Positions 49,950-57,562 of a stretch of DNA of 64,000 bases are shown here, one piece after another. The notes beneath the pieces are model-generated. The model made no database searches, was not told the origin of the DNA, and saw only the letters and a program-made list of their open reading frames with translations. Made by a program: the position numbers and the translations under genes. The DNA is from Burkholderia sp. IMCC1007 (lineage in GTDB: Bacteria; Pseudomonadota; Gammaproteobacteria; Burkholderiales; Burkholderiaceae). The DNA lies in assembly GCF_027257875.1 (NCBI RefSeq), contig NZ_JAPVQY010000038.1, forward strand, positions 18,417 to 82,416. Reading direction: 5' to 3'. The first letter of the stretch is position 1. Each line of letters opens with the position of its first letter.

Positions 49950-50956
49950 ACGCCCCCCACATGAATGACACGGCGGCCGATGGCGTCGCCATCGAAGCCA
50001 CCGTCGCCGACACCGGCCGCCGCGCGCTGACGCGCCGCGAGCAGAAGGAAGCGTACGAGAACAACAAGCTGTTCAAGCGGATCGTGCGCCAGGTCGGCCA
50101 GGCGATCGGCGACTACAACATGATCGAGCAGGGCGACAAGGTGATGGTGTGCCTGTCGGGCGGCAAGGACAGCTACGCGATGCTCGACGTGCTGCTGCGC
50201 CTGCGCGAGCGCGCGCCGATCGACTTCGACATCGTCGCGGTCAACCTCGACCAGAAGCAGCCGGGCTTCCCCGAGCACGTGCTGCCCGAGTACCTGACGC
50301 AGGTCGGCGTGCCGTTCCACATCGAGAACCAGGACACCTACAGCATCGTCAAGCGGCTCGTGCCGGAAGGCAAGACGACCTGCTCGCTGTGCTCGCGGCT
50401 GCGCCGCGGGATCCTGTATCGCGTGGCGGGCGAGCTCGGCGCGACCAAGATCGCGCTCGGCCACCACCGCGACGACATCCTGCAGACGCTGCTGCTCAAC
50501 ATGTTCTACGGCGGCAAGCTGAAGGGGATGCCGCCGAAGCTGCAGTCGGACGACGGCAAGAACGTCGTGATCCGGCCGCTCGCGTACGTGAAGGAAACCG
50601 ATCTCGAGAAATACGCGGAGCTGCGCGAATTCCCGATCATCCCGTGCAACCTGTGCGGCAGCCAGCCGAACCTGAAGCGCGCGGAAATGAAGGCGCTGAT
50701 CCGCGAATGGGACAAGCGCTTCCCGGGCCGCGTCGACAACATGTTCAGCGCGCTGTCGAACGTCGTGCCGTCGCACCTGATGGATACGACCCAGTTCCCG
50801 TTCGCGTCGCTGCGCGCGACAGGCCAGGCCGATCCGCTGGGCGACATCGCGTTCGACGAGGAGCCGTGCGGATCGGGCGACGACGCGGGCGCGCCCGGCG
50901 CCGCGAAGCCCGGCGCGGCCCGACCGATCTCGATCGTCCAGTTCGACGATCTGTAA
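49946..50956 (+). CDS. ttcA: tRNA 2-thiocytidine biosynthesis protein
   Basis: 336 residues. Thiolates cytidine 32 of certain tRNAs using ATP and an Fe-S cluster. PP-loop VMVCLSGGKDSYAMLDVLL near residue 70, and two CxxC motifs CSLCSRLRRGILY and CNLCGSQPNLKRAEM that hold the cluster; HHRDDILQTLLLNMFYGGKLK is a further signature. Start overlaps folB by ATGA. A hairpin with a T run follows. Confidence 0.96.
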   Translation: MNAPHMNDTAADGVAIEATVADTGRRALTRREQKEAYENNKLFKRIVRQVGQAIGDYNMIEQGDKVMVCLSGGKDSYAMLDVLLRLRERAPIDFDIVAVNLDQKQPGFPEHVLPEYLTQVGVPFHIENQDTYSIVKRLVPEGKTTCSLCSRLRRGILYRVAGELGATKIALGHHRDDILQTLLLNMFYGGKLKGMPPKLQSDDGKNVVIRPLAYVKETDLEKYAELREFPIIPCNLCGSQPNLKRAEMKALIREWDKRFPGRVDNMFSALSNVVPSHLMDTTQFPFASLRATGQADPLGDIAFDEEPCGSGDDAGAPGAAKPGAARPISIVQFDDL

Positions 50957-50981
50957 GCAGGGCCCGAACGCCGGCCGGAAC

Positions 50982-51002
50982 GGGGCGAAGCGAGCCCCTT
51001 TT
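50982..51002 (+). terminator. Rho-independent terminator after ttcA
   Basis: GGGGC-N7-GCCCC followed by TTTT, 26 bp past the ttcA stop and 90 bp before glmU. The short stem makes it moderate in strength. Confidence 0.7.
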
Positions 51003-51092
51003 CGGCAGTGTCGCCGCGCCGCGACACGCCCGGAACGCCAGGGGCCGCATGCTAAAATGGACGGCTTCAAACTCCTCAGACAAGCTGGCGCC

Positions 51093-52454
51093 ATGAATAT
51101 CGTGATTTTGGCGGCAGGCACCGGCAAGCGCATGCGTTCCGCGCTGCCGAAAGTGCTTCACCCCCTGGCCGGCAGGCCGCTCCTCTCCCACGTCATCGAC
51201 ACCGCGCGCACGCTGCAGCCGTCCCGGCTCGTCGTCGTCGTCGGTCATGGCGCCGAGCAGGTCCAGGCCGCGGTCGCCGCGCCCGACGTCCAGTTCGCGG
51301 TGCAGGCCGAACAGCTCGGCACCGGCCACGCGGTGCGCCAGGCGTTGCCGCTCCTCGATCCCGCCCAACCGACACTCGTGCTGTACGGCGACGTGCCGCT
51401 CACGCGTGCCTCCACGCTGCGGCGTCTCGTCGACGCCGCGCGCGAGGGCCGCTACGGGATTCTGACCGTCACGCTCGACGATCCGACCGGGTACGGCCGC
51501 ATCGTGCGCGACGCGTCCGGCTTCGTCACGCGCATCGTCGAGCAGAAGGATGCGTCGCCGGAAGAGCTGCGGATCGCCGAGATCAACACCGGCATCATCG
51601 TCACGCCGACGGCCCAGCTGTCGATGTGGCTCGGTGCGCTGAAGAACGAGAACGCGCAGGGCGAGTACTACCTGACGGACGTCGTCGAGCTCGCGATCGA
51701 GGCCGGCTTCGAGGTCGTCACGGCGCAGCCCGACGAAGAGTGGGAAACGCTCGGCGTGAACAGCAAGACGCAGCTCGCGGAGCTCGAGCGCATCCATCAG
51801 CGCAACGTCGCCGATGCGCTGCTCGTCGACGGCGTCACGCTCGCCGATCCGGCCCGCGTCGACGTGCGCGGCACGCTGCGCTGCGGCCGCGACGTGTCGA
51901 TCGACGTGAACTGCGTGTTCGAAGGCAACGTGACGCTCGCCGACAACGTGACGATCGGCGCGAACTGCGTGATCCGCAACGCGTCGATCGGCGCGGGCAC
52001 GCGCATCGACGCGTTCACGCACATCGACGGCGCCGAGCTCGGCGCCAACACCGTGATCGGCCCGTACGCGCGGCTGCGCCCGGGCGCGCAGCTCGCGGAC
52101 GAAGCGCACGTCGGCAACTTCGTCGAGGTGAAGAACGCGGTGATCGGCCACGGCTCGAAGGCGAATCACCTCACGTACATCGGCGACGCCGACATCGGCG
52201 CGCGCGTGAACATCGGCGCGGGCACGATCACCTGCAACTACGACGGCGCGAACAAGTTCCGCACCGTGATCGAGGACGACGTGTTCATCGGCTCCGACAC
52301 GCAGCTCGTCGCGCCGGTGCGCGTCGGGCGCGGCGTGACGATCGCGGCCGGCACGACGATCTGGAAGGACGTCGCCGAAGGCGTCCTCGCATTGAACGAG
52401 AAGACGCAGACCGCGAAGAGCGGCTACGTCCGCCCGGTCAAGAAGAAAAATTAA
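51093..52454 (+). CDS. glmU: Bifunctional UDP-N-acetylglucosamine pyrophosphorylase / glucosamine-1-phosphate acetyltransferase
   Basis: 453 residues. Makes UDP-GlcNAc for peptidoglycan and LPS. The uridyltransferase domain begins MNIVILAAGTGKRMRSALPK, with QLGTGHAV, YGDVPL and EYYLTDVVE; the C-terminal half is a left-handed beta-helix with VGNFVEVKNAVIGHGSKANHLTYIGDA and NIGAGTITCNYDG (active-site histidine and lysines). No strong ribosome site precedes the ATG. Followed by a palindrome and glmS, one functional unit. Confidence 0.97.
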   Translation: MNIVILAAGTGKRMRSALPKVLHPLAGRPLLSHVIDTARTLQPSRLVVVVGHGAEQVQAAVAAPDVQFAVQAEQLGTGHAVRQALPLLDPAQPTLVLYGDVPLTRASTLRRLVDAAREGRYGILTVTLDDPTGYGRIVRDASGFVTRIVEQKDASPEELRIAEINTGIIVTPTAQLSMWLGALKNENAQGEYYLTDVVELAIEAGFEVVTAQPDEEWETLGVNSKTQLAELERIHQRNVADALLVDGVTLADPARVDVRGTLRCGRDVSIDVNCVFEGNVTLADNVTIGANCVIRNASIGAGTRIDAFTHIDGAELGANTVIGPYARLRPGAQLADEAHVGNFVEVKNAVIGHGSKANHLTYIGDADIGARVNIGAGTITCNYDGANKFRTVIEDDVFIGSDTQLVAPVRVGRGVTIAAGTTIWKDVAEGVLALNEKTQTAKSGYVRPVKKKN

Positions 52455-52462
52455 CATCATGC

Positions 52463-52480
52463 GGGCGCCGCGCGGCGCCC
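52463..52480. other. Perfect 18-bp palindrome between glmU and glmS
   Basis: GGGCGCCGCGCGGCGCCC would form a very stable hairpin with almost no loop, 8 bp after the glmU stop and without a T tract. It may stabilise the upstream mRNA or act as a weak attenuator between glmU and glmS. No ribozyme-like region is present before glmS. Confidence 0.6.
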
Positions 52481-52505
52481 ATTTCCACATAGAGGGTAGA
52501 TTTTC

Positions 52506-54323
52506 ATGTGCGGCATTGTCGGCGCAGTTGCGCAGCGTAATATCGTTCCGGTGCTGATCGAAGGATTGCGGCGCCTCGAATACCGTGGCTACGATTCGTG
52601 CGGCGTCGCCGTGCTCGAACCGGGCGCACCGAAGCGCGCGCGCAGCGTCGCGCGCGTCGCCGATCTCGACGAACAGGTGCGCGAGTCGCACTTCGAAGGC
52701 ATGACGGGCGTCGCGCACACGCGCTGGGCGACCCACGGCGCGCCCGTCACGCACAACGCGCACCCGATCTTCTCGTCGAACGCGCTCGCGCTCGTTCACA
52801 ACGGCATCATCGAGAACTTCGAGCCGCTGCGCGAAGCGCTGCGTGCGAAGGGCTACGAATTCGTGTCGCAGACCGACACCGAAGTAATCGCGCACCTCGT
52901 GCACAGCCTGTACCGCGGCGACCTGTTCGCAGCCGTGCGCGAAGCCGTGCAGCAATTGCACGGCGCGTATGCGATCGCCGTGATCCACAAGGACCAGCCG
53001 CACACCGTCGTCGGTGCGCGCCAAGGCTCGCCGCTCGTCGTCGGTCACGGCGACGGCGAGAACTTCCTCGCGTCCGATGCGCTCGCGCTCGCGGGCAGCA
53101 CCGACCGCTTCACGTTCCTCGAGGAAGGCGACGTGTGCGAGCTGTCGCTCGATGGCGTGACGATCGTCGACCGTCACGGCGCCACCGTGCAGCGCGAGAT
53201 CCGCGTGGTCAGCGCATACGGCGGCGCGGTCGAGCTTGGGCCCTATCGTCACTTCATGCAGAAGGAAATCTTCGAGCAGCCGCGCGCGATCGGCGACACC
53301 GTGCCGCAGACGGAAGCCTTCGACGCGACGCTGTTCGGCGATGCGGCCCCCGCCGCGTTCGCGGACATCGACAGCCTGCTGATCCTCGCGTGCGGCACCA
53401 GCTACTACTCGGGCCTCACCGCGAAGTACTGGCTCGAATCGATCGCGAAGATCCCGACCCAGGTCGAGATCGCCAGCGAATACCGCTACCGCGAGTCGGT
53501 GCCGAACCCGCGCCAGCTCGTGCTCGTGATTTCGCAATCGGGCGAGACGGCCGACACGCTCGCGGCGCTCAAGCACGCGCAGTCGCTCGGCCACACGCAT
53601 ACGCTCGCGGTGTGCAACGTCGCGACGAGCGCGATGGTGCGCCTGACCGAGATGCAGTTCCTGACGCACGCAGGCACCGAGATCGGCGTCGCGTCGACGA
53701 AGGCGTTCACGACGCAGCTCGTCGCGCTGTTCGTGCTGGCCGCGACGCTCGGCAAGCTGCGCGGGCACGTCGATGCCGCGCAGGAAGCGCAATTCCTGAA
53801 GGAGCTGCGCCACCTGCCGACCGCGCTGAACAGCGTGCTCGCGCTCGAGCCGCAGATCATCGCGTGGGCGGAGGAATTCGCGCGCAAGGAAAACGCGCTG
53901 TTCCTCGGCCGCGGGCTGCACTACCCGATCGCGCTCGAAGGCGCGCTGAAGCTGAAGGAAATCTCGTACATCCACGCCGAGGCCTATCCGGCCGGCGAAC
54001 TGAAGCACGGGCCGCTCGCGCTCGTCACGGAAGCGATGCCGGTCGTCACGGTCGCGCCGAACGACACGCTGCTCGAGAAGCTGAAGTCGAACATGCAGGA
54101 AGTGCGCGCGCGCGGCGGCGAGCTGTACGTATTCGCCGACGCCGACACGCAGATCGTCAACGACGACGGCCTGCACGTGATCCGGATGCCGGAACACTAC
54201 GGGCAACTGTCGCCGATCCTGCACGTCGTGCCGCTGCAGCTGCTCGCGTATCACACCGCGTGTGCGCGCGGCACCGACGTCGACAAGCCGCGCAACCTCG
54301 CGAAATCGGTGACGGTCGAGTAA
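52506..54323 (+). CDS. glmS: Glutamine-fructose-6-phosphate aminotransferase (isomerising)
   Basis: 605 residues, normal length. Makes glucosamine-6-phosphate, the entry to amino-sugar synthesis. N-terminal glutaminase domain with the nucleophile cysteine MCGIVGAVAQRN, RRLEYRGYDSCGVAV and GVAHTRWATHGAP; two SIS domains with ACGTSYYSGLTAKYWLE, SQSGETADTLAALKHA and STKAFTTQLVAL; C-terminal lysine in HTACARGTDVDKPRNLAKSVTVE. Only 51 bp follow glmU, so they are probably cotranscribed. Confidence 0.98.
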   Translation: MCGIVGAVAQRNIVPVLIEGLRRLEYRGYDSCGVAVLEPGAPKRARSVARVADLDEQVRESHFEGMTGVAHTRWATHGAPVTHNAHPIFSSNALALVHNGIIENFEPLREALRAKGYEFVSQTDTEVIAHLVHSLYRGDLFAAVREAVQQLHGAYAIAVIHKDQPHTVVGARQGSPLVVGHGDGENFLASDALALAGSTDRFTFLEEGDVCELSLDGVTIVDRHGATVQREIRVVSAYGGAVELGPYRHFMQKEIFEQPRAIGDTVPQTEAFDATLFGDAAPAAFADIDSLLILACGTSYYSGLTAKYWLESIAKIPTQVEIASEYRYRESVPNPRQLVLVISQSGETADTLAALKHAQSLGHTHTLAVCNVATSAMVRLTEMQFLTHAGTEIGVASTKAFTTQLVALFVLAATLGKLRGHVDAAQEAQFLKELRHLPTALNSVLALEPQIIAWAEEFARKENALFLGRGLHYPIALEGALKLKEISYIHAEAYPAGELKHGPLALVTEAMPVVTVAPNDTLLEKLKSNMQEVRARGGELYVFADADTQIVNDDGLHVIRMPEHYGQLSPILHVVPLQLLAYHTACARGTDVDKPRNLAKSVTVE

Positions 54324-54332
54324 GGCTGCCTG

Positions 54333-54361
54333 GCCGGACGGGCCGTCGTCGGGCCGTCCGG
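54333..54361. other. Hairpin after glmS
   Basis: CCGGACGG and CCGTCCGG pair around 13 bases, starting 9 bp after the glmS stop. There is no T run, so it is a weak terminator candidate or an mRNA 3'-end stabiliser. Confidence 0.45.
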
Positions 54362-54403
54362 ACGTCGTATCGGCGTGCAGCCGGCCATTCGGCCAGGTCG
54401 AAA

Positions 54404-54428
54404 TATGTACCACGTAGTGGTATATAAT
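54404..54428 (+). promoter_or_regulatory. Promoter and operator of the toxin-antitoxin operon
   Basis: TACCAC-GTA-GTGGTA (54408-54422) is a perfect dyad that extends further with one mismatch; the -10 hexamer TATAAT at 54423-54428 directly adjoins it. Binding of the antitoxin there would block polymerase, the usual autoregulation. A matching -35 is poor. Confidence 0.7.
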
Positions 54429-54453
54429 CCTGTGCTAACTCGACCGGCTCGAC

Positions 54454-54819
54454 ATGTCTGCTTCCGTACGACGCGTCTTCAAGACGAAGTGGTTTCACAA
54501 GGCAGCCGGGAAAGCGGGAATCGCCGATGGCGAGCTCTGCCGCGCGGCGCGGGAACTGGCCCGCGGCCAGGGCATCGATCTCGGCGGGAACGTCTGGAAG
54601 AAGCGCCTCGACGGGAATCGGCAGCGCGGGATCGTGCTGGGCAAGGTCGGGCACACGTGGGTGTTCGTGTTCCAGTTCGCAAAATGCGACCGCGACAACA
54701 TCGACGCACGCGAACTGCGCGCCTTCAGAAAGCTCGCCGCGGATGTCGGCCGACACACCGACAGCGACATCGCGACGCTGGTTGCCCTGAAAGAGTGGGT
54801 GGAGATTTGCAATGGCTAA
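54454..54819 (+). CDS. RelE/HigB-like toxin (PF06296 type)
   Basis: 121 residues. RRVFKTKWFHKAAGKAGIAD, ELCRAARELARGQGIDLGGNVWKKRLDGNRQRG, VFVFQFAKCDRDNIDARELRAFRKLAADV matches the RelE_like family (DUF1044) whose members are ribosome-dependent mRNA interferases. The toxin comes first, as in higBA. Eight bp overlap with the antitoxin gene imply coupled translation. Preceded by an AT-rich promoter unlike its surroundings. Confidence 0.88.
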   Translation: MSASVRRVFKTKWFHKAAGKAGIADGELCRAARELARGQGIDLGGNVWKKRLDGNRQRGIVLGKVGHTWVFVFQFAKCDRDNIDARELRAFRKLAADVGRHTDSDIATLVALKEWVEICNG

Positions 54820-55132
54820 GAGTCGATTCAAGAGCGACGCGACGGAGGCGATCCACAGCGCCGCGTCGGGGCTTTATCGCGCCAACCTGATCGACAAGAA
54901 GACGATGCGGGAATACGACGATCTCTGCATCGAAGCCGCGCCGCAATTCGATCCGGAAGCGATCGCCCGCATCCGCAAGTCGGTCAACGTCAGCCAGAGC
55001 GTGTTCGCGCTCTACCTGAACACCACGACATCGACGATCCGTCAATGGGAACAGGGTGACAAGCGGCCCAGCGGCATCGCTGCGCGCATGCTGCAGATCG
55101 TCGAGAAACATGGGCTCGAGGTGTTCTCCTGA
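54812..55132 (+). CDS. Xre-family antitoxin (HigA/NadS-like)
   Basis: 106 residues. The helix-turn-helix lies at about 62-95: RIRKSVNVSQSVFALYLNTT then TSTIRQWEQGDKRPSGIAARMLQIV, the pattern of NadS/HigA antitoxins. It should bind the toxin through its N-terminal region and the operator at 54404-54428 through the HTH. Start overlaps the toxin by 8 bp; AATGGCTAAG-type context with GGAG ahead. Confidence 0.9.
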   Translation: MAKSRFKSDATEAIHSAASGLYRANLIDKKTMREYDDLCIEAAPQFDPEAIARIRKSVNVSQSVFALYLNTTTSTIRQWEQGDKRPSGIAARMLQIVEKHGLEVFS

Positions 55133-55202
55133 GCCGGCTTCCCCGAATGCACATGCACGGCATACACCGGACGCGCGCCGCAACGAATATGACGGAGAGA
55201 CA

Positions 55203-55715
55203 ATGGTAAAACTGTTTGGATGCGGATTGCTGGCGCTGACCTTCGCGTCGGCCGGCTGGGCCGCCGAGCACTATGTCGAGGTCTGGAACCCGCCCGAGGC
55301 GCGGCAGCCTGCGCCCCGTACGCCAGACGCCCGTACGCCGGATGCCCGTACGCCGGATGCCCGTACGCCGGATGCCCGTACGCCAGCCGCCCGCCCCAGC
55401 GCCGACGCGCGCACCGGCAAGAGCGCGGAGAAGCACGCGAGCGCCACGCCGAAAGCCGCCGCGAAACCGCACAAGCGCCGCGTCGCGCAGGCCGTGAAGG
55501 CCGGCTCGCACCGGCCGGCCGCAGCCGCGACCGAAACGCGGGCCGCCCCGCGCCCTGTCGCGCACCCGGCGCCGGGGCGTCTCACGGTGATGCAGCCAGC
55601 CGCACCGGACGCGACGCCTGCGCTCACCTTCTGCGATATCCCGCGTCAATACACGCCGGACGGCAACGTGCTGCAAGTCGGCGCGCACGGCCGCTCCGCG
55701 GAGGTGACTCGATAA
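55203..55715 (+). CDS. Exported low-complexity protein with RTPDA repeats
   Basis: 170 residues. Signal peptide MVKLFGCGLLALTFASAGWA with cleavage near AWA-AE. Residues ~39-63 are five RTPDA-type pentapeptides encoded by five 15-bp units; the rest is Ala/Pro/Lys-rich and likely disordered (GKSAEKHASATPKAAAKPHK), with a short ordered end (LTFCDIPRQYTPDGNVLQVG). No family recognised. ATG follows GACGGAGAGACA. Its stop overlaps the next start by one base (TAATG). Confidence 0.75.
   Translation: MVKLFGCGLLALTFASAGWAAEHYVEVWNPPEARQPAPRTPDARTPDARTPDARTPDARTPAARPSADARTGKSAEKHASATPKAAAKPHKRRVAQAVKAGSHRPAAAATETRAAPRPVAHPAPGRLTVMQPAAPDATPALTFCDIPRQYTPDGNVLQVGAHGRSAEVTR
55317..55391 (+). repeat. 15-bp coding tandem repeat, five units
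   Basis: Five adjacent copies of CGTACGCCGGATGCC (first CGTACGCCAGACGCC, last CGTACGCCAGCCGCC); the three middle copies are identical. The length is a multiple of three, so copy-number changes would keep the frame and alter only the number of RTPDA units. Confidence 0.95.
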
Positions 55716-55933
55716 TGGAAGCGCAGACCTACCACGGCTACCAGATCTGGGGCCACGCGATCCTGCAGCAGGACGAGATCATGCAGCCCGAGCGCTTCGC
55801 GGCAAGCGGCACGATCACGCAGAACAACCGGCTCGTCGAGGCGTCCGGCGTGCTCGGCGTGTTCGACACCGAAGACGACGCGCGCGATGCGGGACTCGAA
55901 TGGGCGCGCGCGTGGATCGACAACCACAGCTGA
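55715..55933 (+). CDS. Small protein of unknown function, relative of 47018-47239
   Basis: 72 residues: MEAQTYHGYQIWGHAILQQD, then a central strand pair and FDTEDDARDAGLEWARAWID. The pattern, strands followed by a helix with acidic residues and AR-WA, is like the 73-residue protein near 47 kb. Translation is coupled to the upstream exported protein (TAATG overlap; GCGGAGG 11 nt before). Function unknown. Confidence 0.75.
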   Translation: MEAQTYHGYQIWGHAILQQDEIMQPERFAASGTITQNNRLVEASGVLGVFDTEDDARDAGLEWARAWIDNHS

Positions 55934-56007
55934 CCCACCGCAACCGCGCGCATCCTCGGCCGCCATCGCAGGGGCCGCTCGGGTTGCGGCGCGCACTGCA
56001 CATGCAA

Positions 56008-56032
56008 CAAGGGGCGTCCATGACGCCCCTTG
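56008..56032. terminator. Hairpin between convergent genes
   Basis: CAAGGGGCGTC pairs with GACGCCCCTTG around three bases, an 11-bp perfect stem. No T tract on either side, but its place between the convergent small gene and the FTR1 gene fits a terminator. Confidence 0.55.
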
Positions 56033-56052
56033 TGCATTGAAACCCGGAATAC

Positions 56053-56889
56053 TCACGCAGCGGCGTGCGGCGGCCTCATCGCCTGCTGCGGCCGGCCGAC
56101 AACCCGTGCCAGCACGACGATCGTCACCAGCGTCGCGACGTACGCGGCGATCTGGATGCCCGCCGGACGCGCGGTATAGCCGATCAGCGTATGCAGCGCC
56201 TTGCCGACGATGCTCGACTCCTTGAGCAGCCACGACGTGTCCCAGATCGCATCGCCCCATGACGGCACGAGGCCGGCCGCCAGCAGGAAGCCGACGCACT
56301 GGCTCGCCATGCCCGCCGCGAGCAGCACGATCAGCCCGTTGGTGACGGAGAACAGCCGCTTCAACGGAATCTGCAGCAGGCCCGCATACATCGCGTAGCC
56401 GAGCCCCGCACCGCCGAGCACGCCGAGCAGCCCGCCGGCAATCATCTGCGGCGTCTGCCCCGGATCGCCCGCCGCGATGCCGTACAGGAACAGCACGGCC
56501 TCGGAGCCCTCGCGCAGCACCGCGACGCCGACCACGATGGCCAGCCCCGTCAGCGGCCGGCTGCCGGCCGCGACCGCGCGGCCGACCTGGCCCATGTGCA
56601 GCGCCATTTCGCGGCCGTGGCGGCTCATCCAGATGCAGTGCCACGCGAGCATCAGCGTCGCGACGAACATCACGCCCGCGTTGAAGACTTCCTGGCCCAT
56701 GCCGGACGCCCATTGCGAGATCACGTCGGCGAACGCCGCGATCAGCCCGGCGCCGACCACGCCGCCGACCAGCCCGCCGCCCACCCACCAGCCGCGCCGC
56801 GGCACGCCCTTGGTGGCGGCCATCACGATCGAGACCACCAGCGCGGCCTCGAGCACTTCACGAAAGACGATCAGGGCAGTAGACAGCAT
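56053..56889 (-). CDS. FTR1/EfeU-type iron permease
   Basis: 278 residues, seven membrane helices. Both REXXE iron-binding motifs are present: VFREVLEAALVVSIV near residue 10 and VAVLREGSEAVLFLY near 125. Takes up ferric iron produced by oxidation at a cupredoxin or similar partner. It lies 12 bp downstream of the cupredoxin gene, so the pair is one operon. The P19-like (ftrA) and ferredoxin-like (ftrD) partners known from Burkholderia FtrABCD are not next to it. Confidence 0.92.
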   Translation of the reverse strand: MLSTALIVFREVLEAALVVSIVMAATKGVPRRGWWVGGGLVGGVVGAGLIAAFADVISQWASGMGQEVFNAGVMFVATLMLAWHCIWMSRHGREMALHMGQVGRAVAAGSRPLTGLAIVVGVAVLREGSEAVLFLYGIAAGDPGQTPQMIAGGLLGVLGGAGLGYAMYAGLLQIPLKRLFSVTNGLIVLLAAGMASQCVGFLLAAGLVPSWGDAIWDTSWLLKESSIVGKALHTLIGYTARPAGIQIAAYVATLVTIVVLARVVGRPQQAMRPPHAAA

Positions 56890-56901
56890 ATCGGTATCGG
56901 C

Positions 56902-57234
56902 TTACTTGACGGTCAGGTGCGTCTTCGACTGCGCTTCATGATACTCGTCGTGGAACTCGTAGGTCCCGGCCTTCAGCGGCCCGACCAGGATTTCGACCGA
57001 CTTGCCGGCCGGCACGACCTTCTCCGCCTTGAAGTCGTCGCTCTCGAATTCCGCGGGCGTCGTGTCGAGGTTCTTCACGACGAACTTCACTTTCTTGCCG
57101 GCGGGGATCGTCACGCCATCGGGCGAAAACTTGTGGTCCTTCAACGTCAGGTTGACGACGTCGTCGGCAGCGAATGCGGACGTTGCCGAGGCGCCCAGCA
57201 GGGCCAGTGCGAAACCGATAGCGAAACGGGTCAT
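56902..57234 (-). CDS. Periplasmic cupredoxin-domain protein (EfeO/FtrB-like)
   Basis: 110 residues. Signal peptide MTRFAIGFALALLGASATSA to AFA, then the cupredoxin fold: VVNLTLKDHKFSPDGVTIPAGKKVKF, KNLDTTPAEFESDDFKAEKVV, AGKSVEILVGPLKAGTYEFHDEYH. The usual type-1 copper cysteine is absent; acidic and histidine residues near the end (EFHDEYHE) resemble EfeO-type metal sites. Likely delivers or oxidises iron for the FTR1 permease encoded 12 bp downstream. Confidence 0.88.
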   Translation of the reverse strand: MTRFAIGFALALLGASATSAFAADDVVNLTLKDHKFSPDGVTIPAGKKVKFVVKNLDTTPAEFESDDFKAEKVVPAGKSVEILVGPLKAGTYEFHDEYHEAQSKTHLTVK

Positions 57235-57272
57235 GTGCGTAATGAACGGAAATATCGAAGGGAATCGATAGT

Positions 57273-57288
57273 AAGATCGATTCGCATT
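57273..57288 (-). promoter_or_regulatory. Possible Fur box before the iron operon
   Basis: On the minus strand AATGCGAATCGATCTT, about 40 bp upstream of the cupredoxin start, matches 12 of 16 positions of a typical AATGAGAATCATTCTC Fur-type site. The position fits repression of the cupredoxin-FTR1 operon by iron. Match is moderate. Confidence 0.4.
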
Positions 57289-57318
57289 TTCACCGCGAAG
57301 TACCCTTACTTGGCTCAT

Positions 57319-57495
57319 GGGGATCGTGCGGCGTCGGCGTTACGCGCGCATTGCCGCGCAAGGCTCCGCCGGATTTCTTCCATAATGCGCAGCCGTCAAT
57401 CGGGAAAAATTCGGACTGACGCACGCAAGCGGATGGCAATTCATCAGACTTCAGCATTACAAATAGCTAATACGGCACATCGCTGCGGGAGGCGC
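57319..57495. other. Spacer between iron operon and metallochaperone gene
   Basis: Divergent spacer, moderately AT-rich near 57440-57480 (ACAAATAGCTAATACGG). No gene or clear motif beyond the sites listed on either side. Confidence 0.4.
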
Positions 57496-57526
57496 TTGAC
57501 CTTCCCAGCATGGCAAGCTTCATCCT
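57496..57526 (+). promoter_or_regulatory. CueR-type MerR-family promoter
   Basis: TTGACC at 57496-57501 is the -35; a dyad ACCTTCCC-AGCAT-GGCAAGCT (57499-57519) fills the spacer; CATCCT at 57521-57526 is a plausible -10 at a 19-bp spacing. The long spacer and the ACCTTCC/GGCAAG dyad are the features of promoters switched by CueR-type copper sensors, such as E. coli copA. It lies directly before the HMA protein gene. Confidence 0.7.
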
Positions 57527-57562
57527 GTGCGCATTCTTCAACCATCAACCCGGGAGAACACG

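Noticed and set aside
52455..52505. glmS ribozyme
   Set aside because: The leader is only 51 bp and has none of its conserved core; the ribozyme is known from Gram-positive bacteria.
50745..54413. A 1222-codon open frame on the minus strand opposite ttcA, glmU and glmS
   Set aside because: It is antisense to three certain genes; long antisense frames are a by-product of very high GC codon use. No domain is recognisable.
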